This document shows, piece after piece, positions 10,202 to 22,596 of a stretch of DNA of 64,000 bases. Positions within the stretch are counted from its first letter, which is position 1. Each line of letters opens with the position of its first letter. Position numbers and translations under genes: made by a program. This stretch comes from Sambucus nigra (lineage: Eukaryota > Streptophyta > Magnoliopsida > Dipsacales > Adoxaceae): the NCBI GenBank assembly GCA_949130495.1, contig OX422207.1, positions 786,646,384 through 786,710,383 of the forward strand, written 5' to 3'. A model generated the notes under the pieces. It was not told the origin of the DNA and did no database searches. It saw only the letters and a list, made by a program, of their open reading frames with translations.

Positions 10202-12353
10202 TCACTGATGCAGTAACATATAAGGGTCTGAGAATGTGACTTCTGAGAGATATATACTCACCAGTTTAGCCATAGGTACCTTCCATTTTAAATGCGGCGC
10301 CATGTTTTTCTTCGCGATCTCAAAAATGGCTCGTGTGACTTCCATCCAGGAATCTTTAGGAAGACCAACCTGATCGAAGAACCAGACAAACTTTGGGGAG
10401 TGATCCATAGTGGCGCACTCGATCCATGGATCTATTCGGTCATCTTCTAGCTCATAAACTTCTTCCACATCTCTATACACAGCCTCATCGTATCCTATCA
10501 CTGCATGAACTTTTTCTAGGGAACAGGTTCCCATCTTCCTACTGATTCCCTCAATGGGATCGTATACTTCTTCCTCTTGGTATTATGCCCCTTCAATCAC
10601 ATCCCCCAAATGGAGTTGAGCCAACTCGAGGTTACACACTTCTAAGGGCTCTTGGAAGCCATCACTGGAAGATCCTTCGATGTCCTTTCCTTCGAGCCAT
10701 TATCCCATCGCCAATCGCTCAGCCTCTTTATCAAAAGAACTAGCCATATAGGCCCCATAAGGTGGAAGGGGGTTGTCGTTTACATTTGCTTATGGCAATA
10801 CGATGTCTCCATTCTTTACATGACGGCCAATCGACGTCCTGAGTGAGAAGCACATTTTGGTAGGGTGGTTTACCCTATTATGTAGTGCTCAATAATTAGG
10901 CTTTTCTCTATCTTCTCGTGTGAGTGGCGCAGTTTGGACATTAATCAACCTGCATACTTTATCACAGACCATGAGATCATAAAGATTCAAGGCCTATTCT
11001 ACCGTGCAAGGTAGCTCGGGGGGATCCTCTTTATCTTCAAAATTAATTTTGCCATCTCTGCCCCTTCTGCCTCCTCTGTCGCCATTATTTCTTTCTTTAC
11101 TCCCCCATCTGCGTAGTTGATTCTCTAGGGTATTCCCCTCCCTGCGGTGACTGTTGACCTCATCTGCAAGCTTGGCAAAACGGGTGGGGGTACTATAGGT
11201 TTTACCACTAAGGCAATATTCCTTGCTGCTTTTAAAAACGCTGCAAACGTACCTTCTCTTGTTTTGTTAATTAGGCTACATATATATATATATATATATA
11301 TTTGGGTAACAAGCACTCTGCACACACTTGTAAAATATTTTCTTCTCGCGTCTCCTCTCTCACATCGAGGGAGCGTTCATGGAACCTCCTAATATAAGCC
11401 ACAACGTCCTCTCCCGGCTTTTGTTTCTCACGCGTGAGCTGGGTGAGGGTGAACTCATCCTCAACAAAAAATAACTATTGCACGAATAAAACATGAAGCT
11501 CTTACCAAGATCTTACACTATCTGGGGCTAGGTGGGAATACCACGTGTAGGCTTTCTCTATCAGGGATTTTGAAAACTCCCTTAGTCTTAACTTCTTATC
11601 ATTGCAGTGGGCCCCCAGACTCTAGATGAACCTCTTCACATGATCTTTGGGATTAGCCCCTTTCCCCATGTACTTTTCAAATATTGGAGGAATATAACCC
11701 ACTGAGTAGGGTTCATTGTTATACGCCTCTTGGTAGGGATTACGGAAGTCATCGTACATTGAGGAACTGTCTCCTTTAAACGTAGCTATAAACTTTAGCA
11801 GCTCTTTATTCATATCCTCCAAGATGGATGGCGAGGGGCTGGCTGACTGCGACATTATTATCACTAGGGTCGTTGAGGCTGGTATGTTTGCTCCTTGGCC
11901 TACTGTTATGGCTGGAGCCGCTGAAGTTACTCCCCCACTCTGCAGCACCGTCCCCTTTGTAATGGGTGAGACTGTGGTCGGACACGCACCGCATGAGGGT
12001 GATGAAATAATGGGGAACGCGTTATTAAAAGCAGGCATTTCCAATCCTCCTGTCACAGTGGGAGCTGGTATGGCCATTGACGGTATAATAAAGGAGTTCG
12101 CTCCCATGGGTGACCCTAACATTGCTTGGGCTGCCAGAGTTTTTATGAACTCCACGAATAAACCCATCAACCCCTGTATTTGCGCCTAGCCTATTCGTCC
12201 TTGCATGGCCATCATCCCTATCACTCCAATACCGAAAGCATTAGGCTTCATCCTTGTCGTTCTCGCCCCCTCTGACAACACGGTATTGTTTGTCTCTTCT
12301 TCATGTTGTATGTCATCGAAGTCAATATTTCTAATGGTGTTATCCTCTGGCAT
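10202..12353 (-). pseudogene. Tat gag (broken)
   Basis: Start ATG at 12353-12351 (MPEDNTIRNIDFDD), only about 20 nt after the PBS. A TAG near 12187 interrupts it; the deleted copy at 13743-13962 has CAG at the same place. The core gag block has VGYIPPIFEKYMGKGANP and KRFI (11622-12170) and continues in trace as LRLREFSKSLIEKAYTWYS. A TA microsatellite at 11279-11302 disrupts the next part. A zinc-knuckle-like ALHNRVNHPTKMC lies near 10850-10900, with its first Cys codon now TGA. 10202-10534 is the acidic stretch before the protease. Confidence 0.75.
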
Positions 12354-12371
12354 ATTTTCAAAAGAGAATAT

Positions 12372-12390
12372 CTCCCCAGCGGAGTCACCA
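12372..12390 (-). other. Primer binding site of the main Tat copy
   Basis: On the minus strand it reads TGGTGACTCCGCTGGGGAG, directly before the gag leader and two bases after the LTR end. The second copy at 13942-13960 has TGGCGACTCCGCTGGGGAG. PBSs of this type are found in Tat/Ogre elements. Confidence 0.75.
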
Positions 12391-12392
12391 AA

Positions 12393-13720
12393 TGTAAGAT
12401 GTGGATTCTTCAGATACAGTTAGTATTAAGTGAGGGGTAACCACTTATCAAGATTGGGACTAACACTGTTAGGTACGCAATATAGACAGTGGCCACATGT
12501 AAATCAGAGACAAAGAGATTAGATATTCAGGCTTGCATTAAAGAGCATATTAATAATAGGAAATATAAGACAAGCACAATAAATGAATGGGACCAGCGGG
12601 TGGCGTGGTCGAAGGGAGAAAGAACAAGCACTCTAGGAATAATAAAGACAAGGCAGGAACTTCAAACTCAGTTGATGCCCAATGATGGGTGCATTAAATG
12701 TGTATGGGAGTTAATGCTCTCGTAAGGGTTCTCTGGTATAAGAAAATTTGGGCAGCAATTCTGAACTCCGGATGATCTCCCTTCTGATTTGTTTGTTTTG
12801 TCTATTTATATGGGGGGGGGGGGAGGCTGCTCGAGTTAGCATGCCCTCGATCCCTCTGGTAGAGTGCATTAAATGCATGAGATATTGCATTTAAAACATG
12901 GGATCTGATAGTTTTGGTAGGAAACCATTCTATTGGATGGAAGTATTGAGGGGATTTATAAGGGATATGACTCATCAGCTTGAGGCTTACTCTAGGATGG
13001 ATAGGTGGTCAGGTTTGCTGAATTAGACCTGCCATCCTAAGGGTAAAGCCACTTCAGTGCTACATTATTGAGTCCCTTAATATAACACGTCGTGACGTCA
13101 GGAAGTGGTTCAAACAGTGACTATTGTTTGGTATCTAGTCACATGAGTCAGACAAGTTGGCACCCAAGGTTCCTCGGTGAGGTAACCTCGTGGGGGACAG
13201 TATTGGGGGAGATCGGGTAACTCAATGAGGTTCACTCGAATATACTAAACAATGAGTAGGCTCGAGTGATATTTGTCCCGGGTGAAGTTTTGTCCAAGTA
13301 TTCCATGAGGGTTGATAATAATTCCCAACATTGCCTTGTTCTCAATCCTTCAAACCATGTCCCTGCGAAGTTCCCAAGAGGAGGTTGCTTGATAGAGCAT
13401 GACAGCTCTCCTATGTCTTGTCAGGCATGGTCCCTTGTGGGTACCAAACAACCTCACTCGACATGTAGATTCATAAGATAAAATACATAATACAACATTA
13501 TATTTCCTACTACAAACTACTATCATCCAGGTGACTTTGTTCTTCAAATTGGATCCTTCGATCCAGGTCCATTGGAGACTCTTCGAGATGGGGCGCTGCG
13601 AGTGACTTGTTGTGAAGGATCCTCGAGGTGGGTCTTTCAAACCGCTTGCATGGAGGATCTTTAAAGTGTGTTTATGGGACATCCTTCTTTGCAAACAATC
13701 GAATTGCCTAGATAAACTAA
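12393..13720 (-). repeat. 5' LTR of the main Tat copy (lacks its outer about 27 bp)
   Basis: It is the same repeat as 13963-15260. In plus orientation it begins TGTAAGATGTGG at 12393. A minus-strand TATA box (TATAAATAG) is at 12802-12810, next to a run of about 12 G on the plus strand. The outer end is missing: after GATAAACTAA at 13720 the sequence switches to a fragment of the internal region. Confidence 0.8.
12802..12810 (-). promoter_or_regulatory. TATA box in the Tat LTR
   Basis: TATAAATAG on the minus strand, conserved in the other full LTR at 14372-14380. It would direct transcription through the inner part of the LTR towards the PBS and gag. Confidence 0.6.
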
Positions 13721-13962
13721 TGATTTCTTTGCTTAAGGGGAGCCCCTGTATTTGTGCCTGGACTATTCGTCCTTGTGTGGCCATCGTCTCCGTCACTCCA
13801 ACATCGGGAGCATTAGGCTTTGTCCTTATCGTTCTCGCCCCCCGACAACACGGTATTATTTGCCTCTTCTTCACGCTATATGTCATCGAAGTAAATGATT
13901 CTAATGGTGTTATCCTCTGGCATATTTTTAAAAGAGAATATCTCCCCAGCGGAGTCGCCAAA
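13721..13962 (-). pseudogene. Deleted internal region of the second Tat copy (gag start only)
   Basis: 13721-13742 matches 2146-2167 of the main copy (TTTCTTTGCTTAAGGGGAGC). The remainder matches the gag start and PBS at about 12173-12390. Everything between, about 10 kb, is missing. The 203-residue open frame that can be read here on the minus strand is a chimera of gag leader and LTR and is not a gene. Confidence 0.75.
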
Positions 13963-15260
13963 TGTAAGATGTGGAGTCTTCAGATATAGTTAGTATTAAG
14001 TGAGGGGTAACCACTTATTAAGATCGGGACTAACACAGTTAGGTACGCAATATAGACAGTATCCACTGGTAAATCAGAGACAAGGAGATTCGATATTCAA
14101 GCTTGCATTAAAGAGCATATTAATCACAGGAAATGTAAGACAAGCACAATAAATGAATGGGACCAACGGGTGGCGTAGTTGGAGGGAGAAATAACAAGCA
14201 CTCTAGGCCCAATAAAAACCTGGCACGAATGTCAAACTCAGTTAATGCCCAATAATGGGTGAATTAAATGTGTATGGGAGTTAATTCTCTCGCAAGTGTT
14301 CTCTGGTATAAGGAAGTTTGGGCAGCAATTTTGGATTCCAGATGATCTCCCTTCTGATTTTTTTGTTTCGTCTATTTATATGGGGAGAGGATGCTCGAGT
14401 CATCATGCCCTCGATCCCTCTGGTAAAGTGAATTAAATGCATAAGATATTGCATTTAATACATGGGATCTAATAGTTTTGGCGGGAAACCAGTCTATTGG
14501 CTGGAAGTATTGAGGGCATTAATAAGGGATATGACTCGTCAGCTTGAGGCTTACTCTAAGATGGCTAGGTGGTTAGGTTTGGTGAACTAGACGTGCAATC
14601 CTAAGGGTAAATTCACTTCAGTGCAACATTATTAATTCGTTGAATGTCTAATCACATCAGTCAGGCGAGCTGGCACCTAAGGTACCTCGAGGAGGTAACC
14701 TCTAGGGGCAAGTATTGAGGGAGATCGAGTAACTCGAGGAGGTTCACTCGAATAGACTAAGAAATGAGTAGGCTCGAGTGACATTTGTCTCGGGTGAAGT
14801 TTTGTCCAAGTGTGCGATGAAGGTTGGTAATAATTCCCAACGTTGCCTAGTTCCAAATCCTCCAAACCATGTCCCTGCGAAGTTCCCAAGAGGAGGTTGA
14901 TTGATAAAGCATGAAGGATCTCCCATGCCGTGCTAGGTATGGTCCCTTGTGGATACCAAACAACCTCACTCGACATGTACATTTATAAGAGAAAATACAT
15001 AATACAACATTCTATTTTCTATTACAAACTACTGTCATTTATGTGACTTTGTTCTTCGAATTGGATCCATCGAGCCAGGTCCATTGGAGACTCTTCTAGA
15101 TTGGGCGCTACGAGCTACTTGTTGTGAAGGATCCTCGAGGTGGGTCTTACAAACCACTTGTATGGAGGATCTTTGAAGTGTGCTTGTGGGACATCCTTCT
15201 TTGTAAACGATCGATCTGCCTGGCTAAATTAATCACTCATTGGGGAGAACACCACCTATA
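13963..15260 (-). repeat. Third (outermost) Tat LTR
   Basis: It starts TGTAAGATGTGG and ends ACCACCTATA, where the copy at 388 ends ACCCCTACA. Compared with 12393-13720 it lacks about 50 bp near 14640. The TATA box is at 14372-14380. Right of 15260 the sequence becomes copia gag. The target duplication cannot be checked because the left partner is outside the window. Confidence 0.8.
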
Positions 15261-15275
15261 TCTCAATCACCTTTG

Positions 15276-16830
15276 GTGTTTAAAATTGGTGCTAACAACC
15301 TTGCTTTTACCTTTTCCCTAACTAATATGGAAGTCACTTTTGTCTCTCTTGAGATGCTTGATAATGAAATTTCCCTAATGCTTAAACATTTTAAGAAATT
15401 TGTCAAATTTAGAAACAAATTTGTCTCTAGAGAAGGCCGACCAAGTTATTCTAATAGGCCACATAAAACCTAATTTGAAAAAAATCTTTTGAAAAATTGG
15501 ACTCAATCAAAGACATTAGTCACATTCAATATAATAAGTGTAATGAGTTTGGACACTATGAAAATAAGTGTTTTTCCAAATCTAAAGGATAATTTTCAAA
15601 TAAATCTTACTTTTTAAAAACTTGGGATTATAGTTCGGATAGTGATAGTGGCGAAGAGTATAAAAATAATATGGCTTTCACATCTGTGTATTCAAATGAT
15701 TATGAAAATGAGTGTGATAGGCAATCTAATGTGCCTGATGTTTTTTATTTAACTGAAGACATTTTTGATATATTGGTTGATGATAACCGCTTATCCATTA
15801 GATCACATGAACACAAACACACTACTACGACTGAATCTAGTTCCTTATGTGATGAGAGTTTATTTTTTGATGATGATTGTGTCCTTGACAATGAATTTGG
15901 AAACTATGAATGGGATGAGAAGTTGAATTTTGAGAAAATGTACAAATTAACACTTAAAAAGTTGACTCACTTAGGGAAAATCAATGCTAGGTTTGTATTT
16001 AAAATTGATGTGTTAAATAACCAAATCCATCTCATTTCGGATAAATCTGCTATGCTAATCAATGAACTCGAATTTGATAATATTTTACTTGAACAAAATA
16101 TTTAAAAACTAAAAGAAAGTAATCATTCTTTGGAAGTGAAACATATATCTGTGTTAAATGACTTGGATTAATCAAAACTTGAGTTAAAGGAAACTATTAA
16201 GAAATTGAATGACTATGTGACTTCTAGTCTTTTGGTCAAGCATATGTCTTATTTTGGATTAGATCATATTAAAATAGAGGGTGTTGGTTACAGTGAAGAA
16301 ACCTTTGAGGAAACCAATTTTGTTAACTCCATTGAGATATGTCTAGAATCATCAATTGTTCGAATATCCATCCCTCATAAGAAAACTAAAACTCAGCTTC
16401 ATGAGAAAAAGTCTGTTATGCAGATTTAACACTGTAATTTTTGTTCTAAAAATGGTCATTTATAAACGTCTAATTCAGAAAAGATTTAGTTCTAATACCA
16501 ATTTTCCTAGGCTCCCTTTTATGACAAAATCTTTCAATAAGCCATTGTATCATTGATATTTTTGTTGTGAATATGCCCATTTTATAAAATTCTTCTATAA
16601 AACATTAAATTTGAATAGGAAAGGTCTTAAATTAAACATATCTAGGCCTATGCCAACTGGTATGATTAATTTTGTTAAGAAGCCCACACCTGCGAAGCCA
16701 AATCTTTTGGAAATTAAAAATGCTTCTCTAAAAACGAAGGCGATATGGATTAAGAAAAATGATTTAAGTCACCACTTGAGATGTAACGTTGTTTCATCAG
16801 CATTAAATGCTAATTATGAAAACTCTCAAT
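15276..16830 (+). pseudogene. Copia gag
   Basis: Gag trace with LKHFKKFVKFRNKF, then a zinc knuckle near 15525-15572 (NKCNEFGHYENKC) in which the first Cys reads Tyr. An acidic and coiled-coil-rich part follows (15671-16105 and 16205-16429), and then a second Cys-rich trace near 16432 (CNFCSKNGHL) with a stop. Long acidic gag with coiled coil is common in SIRE-like copia elements. Gag would form the virus-like particle. Confidence 0.7.
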
Positions 16831-16869
16831 GGTACTTAGATTTAGGTTGTTCTAAGCATATGATCGGGT
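16831..16869 (+). pseudogene. Copia protease active-site region
   Basis: WYLDLGCSKHMIG corresponds to the copia protease block that normally carries DSG. Here the central residue is Leu, and a stop follows directly. The enzyme would be inactive. Confidence 0.65.
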
Positions 16870-16901
16870 AAAAAGAAATTTTTTCTTCGTTATAAACGTA
16901 T

Positions 16902-17960
16902 ATGGGAGGAAATGTTATTTTTAGAGATGATAAAATGTCCCGGATCATAGGCAAAGGAACAATCAAGGTTGATGGGCTACCTAACTTGGATGAGGTCTTA
17001 CTTGTTGAGGGTCTCCAAGCCAATTTTCTTAGTATAAAACAATTTTATGACGCAGACCATACTGTTAATTTCTCTAAAATTGAGTGTAAAATTGTCAATT
17101 TAGATGGTGAAACTATTCTTTGCGGTAAAAGAACACCTGATAACTATTATGCTGATATTCAAAACAAAGTTATTGAAAATTGTTTATATTCTAGGTTAAG
17201 TGACTTAGATTTGTGGCATGAAATGTTAGGACACATTAACTATAATATCTTGTCTAGGTTGTCTAGTCAACAACTTGTACGTGGTCTACCTAAACTTTCT
17301 AAGGTTAAACACTAGATTTGTGGATTATGTTAAGTTGGTAAAATACAAAAGGCTCCTCACAAGAAATCTAAAGATGTTTTAACTTCTCAGCCTTTGGAAT
17401 TGCTTCATATGGTTTTGATGGGTCCTTTTAGGACTACTAGTTTGTGTAGTTATTCTTATATTCTTGTTATTGTTGATTATTTTACAAGATTTACTTGGGT
17501 AGCTTTCACAAAAGAAAAATTAGACACATTTCAAATTTTTTTTGAGAATTCTGTTAAAAATTGAAATTGAGAAAGACATAAAAGTGACCAGAATTCATAG
17601 TGATAGGGGAGGAGAATTTAAAGACAAAGTTGTTGTAGAATATTTTATAGGAAATGGGTATCAACAAGAATTTAGCGCTCCTAAAACTCCTAAACAAAAC
17701 AGTATTGCAGAAAGAAAGGACCAAACCATACAAGAAATGGCTCGTGTCTTACTTCATGCTAAAAATTTATCAAAATATTTTTGGGTTTAGGCTACTCAAA
17801 CTGCTTGTCATATTATAAATAGGGTGCATTTAAGGAAAAGCAACAAACAAACCTCTTATGAAATCTGGTATGGTAAATAACCAAATCTGAAATATTTTAG
17901 GATTTTTGGTAGTGAATGTTCTGTTTGTAAGGATAGCGAACAACTTTCAAAATTTGACAC
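16902..17960 (+). pseudogene. Copia integrase
   Basis: The pre-integrase block LWHEMLGHINYNILSRL is at 17211-17262. The following CxxC part has a stop. The first catalytic Asp, expected in LLHMDLMGP, reads Val at about 17410. The second block, RIHSDRGGEF, and the Glu block, KQNSIAERKDQTIQEMAR, are present at 17542-17790 after a frameshift near 17560. A stop follows at 17788. It would have catalysed cDNA insertion. Confidence 0.8.
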
Positions 17961-18032
17961 TCAAGGATCCTTTTAGGATATTCTCAAAATAGTCGTGCTT
18001 ATAGTGTTTATAACCTAAAAACCAATAAAATT

Positions 18033-19314
18033 GTGGAATCTATTAATATGGTTGTTAATGATAGTGTTACCCCTCATTTGGAAGAAAGTGAGACTCCATT
18101 ACCCGTTGAGAAGCCAAAAAATGAAGACTTAGTAAAATCATCAACGGATAATGACTCCAACTCTCTTCCACCAGATGAGCTCGATGTCCCCAACTGGGTT
18201 AGGGTAAATAACCAAAAGAAGAACGTCTTAAGAGATGTTAGAGAACCCATTAAAACTCGCTATCAGAATATAACTTCCTTGTTTTCTTCTTATGTCTCAT
18301 TAATTGAACCTAAACATCTGAAGGAAGCTTGTGTTTATGAGTCATGGTTACATGCTATGAAAGAGGAACTAGGACAATTTAAGATTCATAATGTGTGGTA
18401 TTTAGTACCTCGTTCCACTTAAACAAATGTTATTGAACAAAATAGATTTTTAAAGTAAGTGTGATGAATCGGGTAATTGTACTTAGAAACAAAGCTAGGT
18501 TAGTTACATAGGGGTACTCTCAAATTGATGGTATTGATATTGATGATACGTTTGCTCCTGTTTCGAGATTAGAATTTGTTAGATTGTTACTTACTGTTTC
18601 TTTCCATTTACAATTTAAACTCTATCAAATGGATATTAAATCTACTTTTTAATGGTAATTTAAATGAGGAAGTGTATGTTGAGCAACCGAAAGGCTTTAT
18701 TAATCCTTTCATTCCTAATTATGTTTTTAGACTTAAGAAAGCGCGTTATAGATTAAAAGAAGCCCTGCGTGCTGGTATGATATATTAGCATTTTTTTTAA
18801 TAAAAATGGGCTTAGTCGAGGAGGAGTAGACTTAACCATGTTTCTTAAACGTAAATCAAATTGTTTACTAATAGCTCAAGTGTATGTTGATGGCATTATT
18901 TTTAGGTCTACTTCTTCCTCCGAAGCTTAGAACTGTGCTAAAATAATGAAATCTAAATTTCAAATGTATATGATGGGGGGATTACAATTTTTCTTGGGCC
19001 TTCAAGTTATTCAAAAGTTAGATCACATTTTTATTTGTCAAACCAAATATGCTTCTGATTTAATTGAAGGATTCGGTTTGAGTAATGCTAAAACTGCTGA
19101 AAAGCTAATAAGTTCATCCAATAAACTCTCTAAAGACTTATCCGAGAAAAAGATAAATGTGACATTATATCGTAGTATGATTGAGAGTCTTCTTTATTTA
19201 ACTGCTAGTAGACCAGATACAATACAGAGTGTCTGTGTTTGTGCTAGATACCAATCTGATCCCAAAGAGTCACACTTACTTGCTATTAAACGCATTTTAA
19301 AATACGTAAGTTGA
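18033..19314 (+). pseudogene. Copia reverse transcriptase
   Basis: Traces in order: WLHAMKEELGQFKIHNVW (18340-18395), the [16 protein letters not shown] block near 18546, QMDIKSTF near 18628, [11 protein letters not shown] near 18665, and then the catalytic site near 18882, which reads YVDG instead of YVDD. The connection domain, MKSKFQMYMMGGLQFFLG onwards, is at 18946-19314. At least four frame changes or stops. Confidence 0.8.
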
Positions 19315-19315
19315 A

Positions 19316-19830
19316 TAATTTATTATGGTATAATACACCTTTGAGAGAAATTCTAAAATTATTGGGTGTACGGATGTAGGTTGGGCAGGGTGTTCAGATG
19401 ATAGTAAAAGCACCTTTGGTAACTTTTTTTAGACATAACCTTGTTTCTTAGTCCTACAAAAAGAAATATTGTATCTCACTTTCATCTACCGAAGCCGAGT
19501 ACATTACTGCTGGTAGCTATTGTACTCAGCTTCTTTGGATGAAACAAAAGCTAAGTGATTATGGTTTAAATGAATCTTCTGCTTTAATTCTTTGTGATAA
19601 TCAAAGTGCTATTAGTATTACTAAGAATATCATCTTTCATTCTCGATTGAAACACATTAAAATGAGAGAGAACTTTATTCATGAATTAGTTGAGAAAAAG
19701 GAAATAAATATTGAATATCTTAATACTAAAGATCAATTAGCCAAATTTATTTACAAAACTATAGACAATCACGGATTTGAAACCCCTCACATGTCTATTG
19801 GTGTTTGTGCATTTCAAGTTAGTTACTTGT
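19316..19830 (+). pseudogene. Copia RNase H
   Basis: The trace GCTDVGWAGCSDDSKS lies near 19365. SLSSTEAEYITAGSYCTQLLW (read in parts) is near 19480. CDNQSAISITKN and RLKHIKMRENFIHE are in the open frame from 19539. These are the standard copia RNase H blocks. 19831-20177 holds the end of this frame and about 240 bp of non-coding sequence up to the PPT. Confidence 0.75.
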
Positions 19831-20164
19831 TAGGTTTTTGTGTTAGTACTTTTATTCACATATTATTTGTAGTAACTTTCTTTATAATATTCTTCCCTAC
19901 CCGTTGTCCTTTTGAGACAAACAGGGGGAGAATTTAAGACAAATTCTTATGCTCCGGATTTTTATTTCTTTGAGTCTGTTTTATTTCTTTTGAGTCGTAT
20001 AGGACACATGCTATTAGTCGAGTTATATACTCTTGTTTTCTAGGATGCATGTTGTTATTCGAGTTATGTACTCTTTTATTTTAGGACCCTTTTGTGTAGT
20101 TGAGTTGTGTATTTTCTTGTTTATTATTGTTTTGAGTCTCAGTTTAATTCATCTCAAAATTGGT

Positions 20165-20177
20165 CAAAGGAGGAAAT
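20165..20177 (+). other. Polypurine tract of the copia element
   Basis: CAAAGGAGGAAAT lies directly before the LTR start TGAAACCGCCCC at 20178. A second purine run, CAGGGGGAGAA at about 19920, is further inside and not at the LTR edge. Confidence 0.6.
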
Positions 20178-22582
20178 TGAAACCGCCCCATTTTTGCTGG
20201 ATCAATTTTGAGACAAATTATTTTTTCAATCCCTTTTTGGTTCTCCATTTAATTTTTGGCTAGAAACATTTTTTGATATATTTTTAAAAGTTAAAATCAA
20301 AATTAGTTAGTTTGATTTAATATTTAAACTATTTTTGATATTATCCACGCGTTATGTATTTTTAACTTAAATATTATTTATTTTATAAGTTGTGAAGATT
20401 AATAGTTTTTATGATATTTATATACTTTTTTGTTTTTCAAAATGATAAAATATAATTTAATTAAACACTTTAAATGGTTTAATTAAATAATGTTATTAGA
20501 TATTAAAATAGAGGTGTTTAATCGTTTCATGCTGGTTTTGTGGCGATCCATCTGTGGTTGTGTGGGTCATTGAAATTTGAGCTTGCAACTTAGGCAGTTT
20601 GACCATGTGTGAGCTTGCAGAGGCTCTGTGTTGGCAACCGTTGTGTCCCTTACCATTTCACCCACTTGCACTTACTGTTTTCCCATTGTTTTATGCATGA
20701 ATCCTTGAGTTATGCTTTCCATTTATGCTTTCAGTCATTTATGGTAGTTTACATTAGTACCCTTTTGCTTGCTGGTTAGCCAGGCTGGTTTCTAGATCTT
20801 TATTCGTTGCCTATAAATAAGGGGGATTTAGTCCAGAGTTTATTTTTCAAACACAAGTGAATCGCTGCCAAAATTTTGTCTCATTTTCTCCCTCTACAAA
20901 ATTCATATCTGATTGTTATCTTGTGAGAGTTTACATTATTTTTCCTAACATCCAAACACTATTTCGAGATCTTAAGTGAGTATTATGTGCTCATGAGTGT
21001 TTGATAGTTTATTTGCTTAAAATACATTCTCGTTTGGTTTTTATTTTAGCTATGAGATTTCAAAGCTTCATTTGAAACTTTCTGAGTGAAGAAGGGGGTT
21101 TGCTGTTGATTTTCTGATTGAGTTAATATATATACGGTTTATGTAGTTTGGCCCTTGCATTTGTTAATCTAAACCAATAACTCAGATCTAAAATTTCTTT
21201 TACTTGTTTCCATTAAATTCTTTTTATCTAATATTATCTTTTGTTAAAACTGAATTAATTATTTTACTAAGTTTTGTTCTTTTGTCGTAATTTTTGTTAC
21301 AACGGTATGTTTTGATCTCATACTAATTTTACATTCAAATTAGTTATAGATATTGGTTTAAGATATTTTCTGGAAACATGCATGATTATTTGTCCCAAGA
21401 AGTTTTGAAACCCTAAACCTATTTTTGTTGTTTGGATCATATTTATTTGATTGTGGTGATTAATCTATTATTCCTGCTTGTTAAAGTAGTTCTGATTCCA
21501 TTTATCCTAAATCATATTTGAGGATAGTTTTTTTATTGACTTTGGCAGGTTCCTTTTTTATTGTGTTTTCATTCTCTCACAATATTAAAACTGATTTTAA
21601 AGTAGAACTTAACAGATAATCAATTTACTTGTGGGTGTAATTATTACTGTTGATAATAACCTTCTAAAGAAGACCTTGTATGTGTCTTGTGATTTAGAGA
21701 CTATAATCTTTTTGTGTTTTGATTATACTAAACTCATTATCTTAATACTTTGTTGCGTGCAAATTCACTCCTAATCTAGTGTTGGGTGTGAGGTTATGTG
21801 TATTCCCAAGTTGTCACGACCTTAGTTGTTTAGTATGATTCAGCTGTTGTGGGGTTGTTGAGTTTGTGCCTTATTGTACTTATTTGTATTGGTTCAACTA
21901 TTTCATTTACACTTGTATTTTTGTAATTTGTACTTAAACATTGGTATTAGTGGACTTGGGTGTGTGAGTAGTCATGAAACTAAGGGACCCGGAGTTTCCA
22001 CTTAGTTGGTTTTCTCGTGATCATATACTGTGTATTTTTTTGCTTCACCTCATCATATTCTATTTTCTTTCTTATGGACTAAAAGGACATCGCACCAACC
22101 AATTAATATTTGTGTGTGTATATCTCAACCATTGAAATTAATAAAATGTTTTTATCAAAGAGTTAAAAGAGTTTTATAATATCTTAACACTTTTGTATAC
22201 TAGATTATTTCATATGGTGGAAAATAGTGTTTAGTCTGTTATACCGTCATGATGGTTGTAAGTCAATTTCTTCTAGTTGTAAAATTCTACCATAGTATAT
22301 TTGTCATTTTGTTGGCCCGAGGTTTTTCCCCATTGTGTATTTTTTCTCGTATGCATTGGTGTTGTGATATATTATTTATTTTTCCACATTTATCTTAAGT
22401 CGCCTCAATATTGAAGATAAAATTTTGTTGAATATAATAGGTAAATAATTTATCACATACACATTAGGCTTTATATTTGTTTCCTAATCTTGAATTTTAA
22501 AAGAAAACTTTGTCTCTTTTTTTACAAGGAATTTTAATTAGGTACCTTTCATCTATCTCGATTTCATGCACAAACACTCCCA
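20178..22582 (+). repeat. Copia LTR (about 2.4 kb)
   Basis: It is bounded on the left by a PPT and on the right by a PBS two bases beyond CA at 22582. TATAAATA is at 20812-20819, and GTGAGT, a possible splice donor, at 20976-20981. No coding region was found inside. It serves as the 3' LTR of the element on its left and as the 5' LTR of the internal sequence on its right. Its ends are inferred from the primer sites, because no second copy lies in the window. Confidence 0.65.
20812..20819 (+). promoter_or_regulatory. TATA box in the copia LTR
   Basis: TATAAATA followed by an A/G-rich stretch, 634 bp into the LTR. It supports the LTR call and the plus orientation. Confidence 0.55.
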
Positions 22583-22584
22583 AT

Positions 22585-22596
22585 TGGTATCAGAGT
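22585..22596 (+). other. Primer binding site behind the copia LTR
   Basis: TGGTATCAGAGT matches the usual plant initiator-methionine tRNA site TGGTATCAGAGC except at the last base. It marks the start of an internal region and so shows that the preceding LTR is also a 5' LTR. Confidence 0.75.

Larger units (their letters stand above)
1..15260 (-). mobile_element. Tat-clade Ty3/gypsy retrotransposon in tandem with a deleted copy
   Basis: Minus-strand element. Read from high to low coordinates it has PBS, gag, PR, RT, RNase H, a second RNase H, INT, an opposite-strand gene, PPT and 3' LTR. Three copies of the LTR are visible: 1-388 (partial), 12393-13720 and 13963-15260. Between the second and third lies only about 240 bp of internal sequence. 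The PBS type, the extra RNase H and the antisense ORF near the 3' LTR are known traits of the Tat/Ogre/Retand group. All coding parts are broken. The right edge at 15260 abuts copia sequence, so the element probably inserted into that copia element; the left flank is outside the window. Confidence 0.85.
15261..20177 (+). mobile_element. Ty1/copia element, internal region (5' end cut off)
   Basis: Gag, PR, INT, RT and RNase H follow each other on the plus strand, the copia order (INT before RT). Every domain carries stops or frameshifts. The 5' LTR and gag start are absent here and probably lie left of the Tat insertion, outside the window. Confidence 0.85.

Noticed and set aside
11824..12189. 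121-codon plus-strand frame
   Set aside because: Antisense shadow of Tat gag; the minus-strand frame has recognisable gag blocks.
13350..13961. 203-codon minus-strand open frame
   Set aside because: It runs through the gag leader in the wrong frame and into the truncated LTR; it is a chimera created by the internal deletion.
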